Positions 58,899-64,000 of a stretch of 64,000 bases of DNA are shown in pieces (position 1 is the first letter of the stretch; every line of letters begins with the position of its first letter). The notes beneath the pieces were generated by a model that saw only the letters and a list, made by a program, of their open reading frames with translations, ran no database searches and had not been told where the DNA came from. The stretch is taken from the NCBI RefSeq assembly GCF_014654365.1, contig NZ_BNAY01000004.1, positions 665,154-729,153 of the forward strand, in the 5' to 3' direction. Origin of the DNA: Amycolatopsis oliviviridis. GTDB lineage: Bacteria; Actinomycetota; Actinomycetes; Mycobacteriales; Pseudonocardiaceae. Position numbers and translations under genes: made by a program.

Positions 58899-60181
58899 CA
58901 CGTCGCAACCCTGACCACGACGCCGAAGTCATCGTCGTCGGTGCCGGTCCGGCCGGCTCCACCGCCGCCACGTACCTCGCCCGCGCGGGCGTCGACGTGC
59001 TGCTGCTGGAGAAGACCGAGTTCCCGCGCGAGAAGGTGTGCGGCGACGGTCTGACCCCGCGCGGCGTCAAGCAGCTCATCGACCTGGGGATCGACACCAG
59101 CGAGGACGCGGGGTGGGTGCACAGCCGCGGCCTGCGGATCCTCACCGGCGAGCTGACGCTGGAGCTCGACTGGCCGGATCTGACCAGCTACCCGCCCTAC
59201 GGCGTCTCGCGGACCCGTCAGGACTTCGACGACCTGCTCGCGAAGACCGCGGTCAAGGCGGGCGCGCGGCTCTACGAGCGCACCACCGTCACCGGCGCGA
59301 TCACCGGCCCCACCGGCCGTGTGATCGGTGTCGAGGCGAAGGTCGGCCCGGAGAAGACGCCGGTGAGCTACCGCGCTCCGCTGGTCCTGGCCTGCGACGG
59401 CGTCTCCGCGCGGCTCGCGCTGAGCGTCGGCATCCAGAAGAACGAGAAGCGCCCGATGGGCGTCGCGGTGCGGCAGTACTACAAGAGCCCGCGCCACGAC
59501 GACCCGTTCATCGAGGGCCACCTGGAGCTGTGGGACCGCTCGGACCCGCGCGACCCGAAGCTGCTTCCCGGCTACGGCTGGGCGTTCCCGCTGGGCGACG
59601 GCACGGTGAACGTCGGCCTTGGCATGCTGTCGACGTCGGCGGCGTTCCGCAGCACCGACTACCGCGCGCTGCTGCGCCAGTGGCTCGACGGGACGCCCGA
59701 GGAATGGGGCTACCGCGAGGAGAACGCCATCGGCAAGGTCGGCGGCGCCGGTCTCCCGATGGGCTTCAACCGCACCCCGCACTACCGCGACGGCCTGCTG
59801 CTGCTCGGCGACGCGGGCGGCATGGTCAGCCCGTTCAACGGTGAGGGCATCTCGGCCGCGATGGAGTCCGCGCAGCTGGCGTCGGAGTTCGTCGTGCAGG
59901 CGCTGGCGCGGCGCGAAGGACCTTCGCGTGAGCGGGCGCTGGAGGGCTACCCGCGCGCTGTCGGGGAGCTGATGGGCGGCTACTACCGGCTCGGCAACGT
60001 GTTCGCGAAGCTGATCGGGAAGCCGAAGGTCATGCACGCCGCGACGAAGTACGGGCTGCGGATCAACTCGATCCTTCCGTTGGTCTACAAGGGACTTTCC
60101 GGCTGCTACGACGCCAAGGGCGGGGACGGCGTCGACCGCCTCATCGCCGCTCTGGCCCGCGCCACCCCCACTCCGCGCTGA
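58895..60181 (+). CDS. menJ: Menaquinone isoprenoid reductase (geranylgeranyl reductase family)
   Basis: A 428-residue FAD enzyme. The FAD-binding motif is VIVVGAGPAGSTAATYLARA, the reductase-family loop is KVCGDGLTPRG, and the second FAD region is LLLGDAGGMVSPFNGEGIS. M. tuberculosis MenJ (Rv0561c) reduces one double bond in the menaquinone side chain. The overlap with menG supports that role here. Ends just before a palindromic repeat and the nuo promoter region. Confidence 0.88.
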   Translation: MTRRNPDHDAEVIVVGAGPAGSTAATYLARAGVDVLLLEKTEFPREKVCGDGLTPRGVKQLIDLGIDTSEDAGWVHSRGLRILTGELTLELDWPDLTSYPPYGVSRTRQDFDDLLAKTAVKAGARLYERTTVTGAITGPTGRVIGVEAKVGPEKTPVSYRAPLVLACDGVSARLALSVGIQKNEKRPMGVAVRQYYKSPRHDDPFIEGHLELWDRSDPRDPKLLPGYGWAFPLGDGTVNVGLGMLSTSAAFRSTDYRALLRQWLDGTPEEWGYREENAIGKVGGAGLPMGFNRTPHYRDGLLLLGDAGGMVSPFNGEGISAAMESAQLASEFVVQALARREGPSRERALEGYPRAVGELMGGYYRLGNVFAKLIGKPKVMHAATKYGLRINSILPLVYKGLSGCYDAKGGDGVDRLIAALARATPTPR

Positions 60182-60197
60182 CCCCACGCTGACGCCA

Positions 60198-60262
60198 CGC
60201 ATTTCGTCCTCTGATTGCGGTAGTTCGCGTTCTGAACTACCGCAATCAGAGGACGAAATGCG
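60198..60262. repeat. 65-bp palindromic repeat, family A copy 5
   Basis: A perfect 29-bp stem around a 7-nt loop. The left arm is CGCATTTCGTCCTCTGATTG. The usual AATGCGG/CCGCATT pair has changed to TTGCGG/CCGCAA on both sides, a compensatory change that keeps the stem. It lies after menJ. Confidence 0.88.
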
Positions 60263-60428
60263 GTGGGCCAGGGCGCGCGACCACACGTCTGGACCAGTCA
60301 CGGGTACTCCGCGCAGTGGTATCGGTCACAGGACAAAAGTGGTCAATCGGACGTCCCGAGTCGATCTTCGGAACGACGTCGCAGGTCACCGGTATCGCAC
60401 GCGGGAAGAAACCGTGCTGGCCGTGCGG

Positions 60429-60447
60429 TCAAGTTAGGGCAGCCTTA
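60429..60447. promoter_or_regulatory. Iron-box-like (DtxR/IdeR) site, weak
   Basis: TCAAGTTAGGGCAGCCTTA matches the 19-bp IdeR/DmdR consensus TTAGGTTAGGCTAACCTAA at 13 positions. It lies 40 bp upstream of the putative nuo -10. Real sites usually match better, so this is tentative. Confidence 0.25.
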
Positions 60448-60485
60448 TAGCACGGGGCCTAGGGACAAGAATGTGAGTCACGTCC

Positions 60486-60491
60486 TACACT
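60486..60491 (+). promoter_or_regulatory. Putative -10 element of the nuo operon
   Basis: TACACT fits TANNNT, with GGGACA (60462-60467) 18 bases upstream as a weak -35. The predicted start of transcription is just upstream of two Rex operators. The remaining sequence from 60263 to 60430 shows no gene or clear signal. Confidence 0.4.
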
Positions 60492-60503
60492 CCCCCCATG
60501 CTT

Positions 60504-60519
60504 TGTGAATCGCTTCACA
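60504..60519. promoter_or_regulatory. Rex operator 1 upstream of nuoA
   Basis: TGTGAATCGCTTCACA has perfect inverted TGTGAA/TTCACA half-sites, the Rex consensus. It lies just downstream of a putative promoter and 32 bp (centre to centre, about three helical turns) from a second operator. Confidence 0.82.
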
Positions 60520-60535
60520 TCCTCGACGGGAGGCT

Positions 60536-60551
60536 TGTGAACTATTTCACA
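60536..60551. promoter_or_regulatory. Rex operator 2 upstream of nuoA
   Basis: TGTGAACTATTTCACA fits the Rex consensus (TGTGAACNNNTTCACA) fully, and the symmetry extends outward to CTTGTGAA/TTCACAAG. With operator 1 it suggests cooperative repression of nuo when NADH is low. Confidence 0.85.
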
Positions 60552-60578
60552 AGCAAGGGGGTCGTCATGCACGGCCCG

Positions 60579-60597
60579 TAAGGGTTGCCTAACCCTC
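60579..60597. promoter_or_regulatory. Second weak iron-box-like site / AGGGTT-AACCCT inverted repeat
   Basis: The core AGGGTTGCCTAACCCT (60581-60596) is an inverted repeat with 6-bp arms. As an iron box it matches 12 of 19 consensus bases. It lies in the nuo leader about 100 bp before nuoA. Protein bound unknown. Confidence 0.25.
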
Positions 60598-60693
60598 GGC
60601 GGTGTGACCCAGGTGACTTAGGGTGCCGACCGAGGGAAGCGGTGAACCCCGACTCGAAAACCGCAGCGGCGCGGAAAGGATGGCGAAAACCCC

Positions 60694-61107
60694 GTGCTGA
60701 TGTTGCCCGTGCTGGCCCAGGCGGACACCACGAAGGTGCCCAATCTGGACATGTACCTCCCCTTGGTCCTCCTGTTCGTCCTCGCGCTCGCGTTCGCGGT
60801 GCTTTCGGTGCTGCTCGGCCCGCTCGTCGGCCCGAGCCGCGCCAACAAGGCGAAGCTCGCGGCCTACGAATGCGGCATCGAACCGTCGCCGCAGCCGGTC
60901 GTCGGCGGCGGCCGGATGCCGGTCGCGTACTACATCACCGCGATGCTGTTCATCCTGTTCGACATCGAGATGGTCTTCCTCTACCCGTTCGCGGTCTCCG
61001 CGGACGCGCTGGGCATGTTCGGCCTGGTGGAGATCGTGCTGTTCATCGCGACGGTCGGTTTCGCGTACGCCTACGTGTGGCGTCGCGGCGGCCTGGATTG
61101 GAACTAG
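60694..61107 (+). CDS. nuoA: NADH-quinone oxidoreductase subunit A
   Basis: A 137-residue membrane subunit of complex I with three transmembrane helices (about 20-45, 83-105 and 107-128). The conserved loop YECGIEPSPQPV between helices 1 and 2 and the acidic FDIEMVFLYPFA in helix 2 are family hallmarks. GTG 60694 is taken as start; a close ATG (60700) would also work. It is the first gene of the nuo operon, behind two Rex operators. Confidence 0.94.
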   Translation: MLMLPVLAQADTTKVPNLDMYLPLVLLFVLALAFAVLSVLLGPLVGPSRANKAKLAAYECGIEPSPQPVVGGGRMPVAYYITAMLFILFDIEMVFLYPFAVSADALGMFGLVEIVLFIATVGFAYAYVWRRGGLDWN

Positions 61108-61113
61108 AGAAGC

Positions 61114-61662
61114 ATGGGCCTCGAAGAAAAACTCCCCAACGGCATCCTCCTGGCCAGTCTCGAAGGCCTGGTGAACTGGGCCCGCAAGAACTCGATGTGG
61201 CCCGCCACCTTCGGTCTCGCCTGCTGCGCGATCGAGATGATGACCGTCGGCGGTTCCCGCTACGACATCGCGCGTTTCGGCATGGAGCGCTTCAGCGCGA
61301 CGCCGCGCCAGGCGGATCTGATGATCGTCGCCGGCCGTGTCACGCAGAAGATGGCGCCGGTGCTGCGCCAGATCTACGACCAGATGGCCGAGCCCAAGTG
61401 GGTGCTGGCGATGGGCGTCTGCGCCTCGTCCGGCGGGATGTTCAACAACTACGCCGTGGTGCAGGGCGTCGACCACATCGTCCCGGTCGACATGTACCTC
61501 CCCGGCTGCCCGCCGCGCCCCGAAATGCTGCTCGACGCGATCCTGAAGCTGCACGCCAAGATCCAGGACGAGCCGATCAACGCCCGCCGGGCCGCGATCC
61601 GCGCCGCCAGCGGTGAGCGCACCGAGCTGATCGCCTCCTCGATCAAGTACGCGAAGAAGTGA
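61114..61662 (+). CDS. nuoB: NADH-quinone oxidoreductase subunit B
   Basis: A 182-residue subunit that binds iron-sulfur cluster N2, the last electron stop before the quinone. Cluster cysteines are in GLACCAIEMM (adjacent pair), MGVCASSGGMF, and YLPGCPPRPE. All are intact. It starts 6 bp after nuoA and overlaps nuoC by four bases (GTGA). Confidence 0.96.
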   Translation: MGLEEKLPNGILLASLEGLVNWARKNSMWPATFGLACCAIEMMTVGGSRYDIARFGMERFSATPRQADLMIVAGRVTQKMAPVLRQIYDQMAEPKWVLAMGVCASSGGMFNNYAVVQGVDHIVPVDMYLPGCPPRPEMLLDAILKLHAKIQDEPINARRAAIRAASGERTELIASSIKYAKK

Positions 61663-62432
61663 GCGACGTGCCCGAAGAAAACACTCCCGAAGTCCCCGAG
61701 ACGGGCGGCGAGCAGTCCAGCGCCGAACGGCCCGAAGGCGGTCTCGAACCGCAGGGTGTCCGCCCGGCCGAGCCGGTCGTCACCGGTAAAGAACGCCAGG
61801 GCATGTTCGGCGTGCACGGCACCGGTGACACCTCCGGGTACGGCGGTGTCCGGCTCCCCGCGTTCAGCCCGCCCCCGGCGGAGCGTCCGTACGGCGGCTG
61901 GTTCGACGAATTCGCCGACGAGTTCTACGCGGCCTTGGCGGACAACAAGGTTCCGGCGAGCGCGATCCAGCAGACCACGGTCGACCGCGGCGAGATCACC
62001 TTCTACGTTGCCCGCGAGCACCTCGTCGAGATCGCCAGGACCCTGCGCGACGACGAAGGTCTCCGCTTCGAGCTGCTGAGCTCGCTGTCCGGCGTGGACT
62101 ACGGCGTCGACGTCCCGCAGCGGCTGCACTCGGTCTACCACTTCACGTCGATGACCTACCGCCGCCGCATCCGGCTGGAAGTCACCCTCGACATCGAGGA
62201 CCCGCACGTCCCGTCGCTGGTCGGGCTCTACCCGACGGCCGACTGGCAGGAGCGGGAGACCTGGGACATGTTCGGCATCGTCTTCGACGGGCACCCGGCG
62301 CTCACCCGCATCCTCATGCCGGACGACTGGGACGGTCACCCCCAGCGCAAGGACTACCCGCTCGGCGGGATCCCGGTCGAATACAAGGGCGCGGAGATCC
62401 CGCCGCCGGACCAGCGGAGGTCTTACTCGTGA
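61659..62432 (+). CDS. nuoC: NADH-quinone oxidoreductase subunit C
   Basis: A 257-residue peripheral-arm subunit. The first 75 residues are an acidic, Pro/Glu-rich extension common in actinobacteria. The core ends with the family signature ERETWDMFGIVFDGHP and RILMPDDWDGHPQRKDYPLG. GTG start overlaps nuoB, and its stop overlaps the nuoD start (GTGA). Quinone-site contact is through NuoD. Confidence 0.94.
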   Translation: MSDVPEENTPEVPETGGEQSSAERPEGGLEPQGVRPAEPVVTGKERQGMFGVHGTGDTSGYGGVRLPAFSPPPAERPYGGWFDEFADEFYAALADNKVPASAIQQTTVDRGEITFYVAREHLVEIARTLRDDEGLRFELLSSLSGVDYGVDVPQRLHSVYHFTSMTYRRRIRLEVTLDIEDPHVPSLVGLYPTADWQERETWDMFGIVFDGHPALTRILMPDDWDGHPQRKDYPLGGIPVEYKGAEIPPPDQRRSYS

Positions 62433-63760
62433 GCATCCACGAAGAAGCAACGGAAGTCCCCGAAGCCGACTCCCGCGACACGACCGAAGGCCGCGTCTAC
62501 ACCGTTTCCGGCGGTGACTGGGAAGACCTCATCGAGGACTCCCGCCACGACGAGCGCATGGTCATCAACATGGGCCCGCAGCACCCGTCGACGCACGGCG
62601 TGCTCCGGCTCGTGCTGGAGATGGAGGGCGAGACCGTCACCCAGCTCCGCTCGGTCATCGGCTACCTGCACACCGGGATCGAGAAGAACTGCGAGTACCG
62701 CACGTGGACCCAGGGCGTCACCTTCGTGACGCGCATGGACTACCTCGCGCCGCTGTCGACCGAGCTGTCGTACTGCCTCGGCGTCGAGAAGCTGCTCGGC
62801 ATCCAGGCCCCGCGCCGGGCCGAGCTGCTGCGCGTGATGCTGCTGGAGATCAACCGCATCGGCTCGCACCTGGTCTACATCGCCACCGGCGGGATGGAAC
62901 TCGGTGCCACCACGGCGATGACGCTCGGTTTCCGTGAGCGCGAAGAGGTCCTGCACCTGCTGGAGCACCTCACCGGTCTCCGGATGAACCACGCGTTCAT
63001 CCGCCCCGGCGGTCTCGCGCAGGACATGCCCGCCGACTACCACGAGGCGGTCAGCGCGTTCGTCAAGACGATGGACGAGCGGCTTCCCTTGTACGACAAG
63101 CTCTTCACCGGCCAGCCGATCTGGCGCAACCGGCTCAAGGGCGTCGGGTACCTGCCGGTCGACGCGTGCCTCGCGCTCGGTGTCACCGGTCCGGTGCTGC
63201 GCAGCGCGGGCCTCCCGTGGGACATGCGCAAGACCGAGCCGTACTCCCGCTACGACGAGTTCGAGTTCGACATCCCGACCTCGACCGACGCGGACTGCTG
63301 GGCGCGGTACCTGATCCGCGTCGAGGAGATGCACCAGAGCCTGCGGATCATCAAGCAGTGCCTGAAGAAGCTCGAGCCGGGCCCGGTCATGGTCGAGGAC
63401 AAGAAGGTCGCCTGGCCGGCACAGCTGTCGATCGGCAGCGACGGCATGGGCAACTCGCTGGAGCACGTCCGCAAGATCATGGGCCAGTCGATGGAATCGC
63501 TGATCCATCACTTCAAGCTGGTCACCGAGGGCTTCAAGGTCCCGCCGGGCCAGACCTACACGGCGGTCGAATCGCCGCGCGGTGAGCTCGGGGTGCACCT
63601 GGTCTCCGACGGCGGCACCAGGCCGCTGCGGGTCCACGTGCGCGAACCGAGTTTCGTGAACCTGCAGTCGATGCCCGCGATGGCCGAAGGCGGCCTGGTG
63701 GCGGACGTGATCGCCGCCATCGCCTCGATCGACCCCGTCATGGGGGGAGTGGACCGTTGA
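62429..63760 (+). CDS. nuoD: NADH-quinone oxidoreductase subunit D
   Basis: A 443-residue, 49-kDa-type subunit forming the quinone pocket with NuoB. Key residues occur in MGPQHPSTHGVLRLVLEMEG (quinone-binding His), YLHTGIEKNCEYR, and the C-terminal hydrogenase-like fold (VESPRGELGVHLVSDG). It overlaps nuoC and nuoE by four bases each, so all three are translationally coupled. Confidence 0.96.
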   Translation: MSIHEEATEVPEADSRDTTEGRVYTVSGGDWEDLIEDSRHDERMVINMGPQHPSTHGVLRLVLEMEGETVTQLRSVIGYLHTGIEKNCEYRTWTQGVTFVTRMDYLAPLSTELSYCLGVEKLLGIQAPRRAELLRVMLLEINRIGSHLVYIATGGMELGATTAMTLGFREREEVLHLLEHLTGLRMNHAFIRPGGLAQDMPADYHEAVSAFVKTMDERLPLYDKLFTGQPIWRNRLKGVGYLPVDACLALGVTGPVLRSAGLPWDMRKTEPYSRYDEFEFDIPTSTDADCWARYLIRVEEMHQSLRIIKQCLKKLEPGPVMVEDKKVAWPAQLSIGSDGMGNSLEHVRKIMGQSMESLIHHFKLVTEGFKVPPGQTYTAVESPRGELGVHLVSDGGTRPLRVHVREPSFVNLQSMPAMAEGGLVADVIAAIASIDPVMGGVDR

Positions 63761-64000
63761 GCACCCAGCCCGGAACGACACCGACGCCCGAGCCCGGCAC
63801 CAGCCTGGCCGAGCAGACCCACGCCGCCGCCGGTGGTGACGTCGACGTGATCGCGATCGCGCCGGATCCCGCCGAGGCGGAAGGGATCCTGGAGAACGCG
63901 AAGCTCGAAGACATCTTCGACGCCGACACCTACGCCAAGGCGCGGAACCTGATCTCGCGGTACCCGCAGTCCCGGTCGGCGCTGCTGCCGATGCTGCACC
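63757..64000 (+). CDS. nuoE: NADH-quinone oxidoreductase subunit E (partial)
   Basis: The first 81 codons of NuoE, cut by the window end. TTG 63757 overlaps the nuoD stop (TTGA). The first 45 residues are an Ala/Thr/Pro/Glu-rich extension; the conserved part starts near FDADTYAKARNLISRYPQSR and SALLPML, the usual NuoE beginning. The [2Fe-2S] cysteines lie beyond the window. Identity rests on this segment and on operon order. Confidence 0.85.
   Translation, partial: MSTQPGTTPTPEPGTSLAEQTHAAAGGDVDVIAIAPDPAEAEGILENAKLEDIFDADTYAKARNLISRYPQSRSALLPMLH

Noticed and set aside
60263..60508. 81-codon plus-strand frame in the nuo upstream region
   Set aside because: Overlaps promoter and Rex operator, no ribosome site, residues rich in Arg/Ser without a fold pattern.

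Overview
The window is high-GC actinobacterial DNA, almost certainly from a filamentous member of the Pseudonocardiaceae (Amycolatopsis-like). The reasons are GTG/TTG starts and 4-nt stop/start overlaps, mycothiol and menaquinone genes, a gene order that follows the Mycobacterium tuberculosis mshA-to-menJ block (Rv0486 to Rv0561c) almost step by step, and developmental genes typical of Streptomyces relatives (bldN/rsbN next to rex-hem, and bldC). I see no phage, transposase, CRISPR array, tRNA or rRNA.

Layout. 0-9 kb: an alpha/beta hydrolase, mshA (mycothiol), a YbjN protein, a DUF4349 lipoprotein, gpmA, a lipoprotein/regulator pair on the minus strand, and the two-component pair senX3-regX3. 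9-17.3 kb: Ppx/GppA phosphatase, a Pro/Gln-rich membrane protein, sugar-phosphate isomerase, thioesterase, proC, a small HTH protein, ribosomal protein bS22, an epimerase and an acyltransferase. 17.5-20.4 kb (minus): a SerB1-like HAD phosphatase and the sigma/anti-sigma pair bldN-rsbN. 20.6-24 kb: AMP ligase, glutaredoxin-like protein and a membrane molybdo-enzyme. 24-38 kb: the redox repressor rex with hemA-hemC-hemD, an NRAMP-like transporter, hemB, a PQQ-like protein, membrane proteins, tspO, hemL and resA. 38-43.9 kb: rhomboid protease and the cytochrome c maturation genes ccdA-resB-ccsB, then a MinD-like ATPase. 44-50 kb: bldC, an Lrp regulator, a cysteine desulfhydrase and menA/menE/menB. 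50-60 kb: menD, M1 peptidase, inositol phosphatase, mgtA plus a second glycosyltransferase, a SARP-type regulator, menG and menJ. 60.5-64 kb: start of the nuo (complex I) operon, cut off in nuoE.

How the parts fit. Haem synthesis, cytochrome c assembly, menaquinone synthesis and complex I together make a respiratory block. Rex, an NADH/NAD+ sensor, lies inside it. There is a half-perfect Rex operator in front of rex and two operators fitting the Rex consensus in front of nuoA, so the window holds both the regulator and targets of one redox circuit.

The most unusual content is between genes. Many 3' ends carry a member of a small set of palindromic repeat families: a 64-65-bp palindrome in five copies, a GAAGGCCCCCTTC hairpin family that includes 23-25-bp perfect stems, two clusters of CGCGTGAT-type units at convergent junctions, and an exact 46-bp-period tandem array of alternating hairpins between menB and menE. 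Upstream of gpmA, the minus strand shows two stem-loops with six-cytosine loops, the hallmark of 6C RNA. Two likely small proteins also appear: a 23-codon leaderless upstream ORF and a 52-residue secreted peptide.
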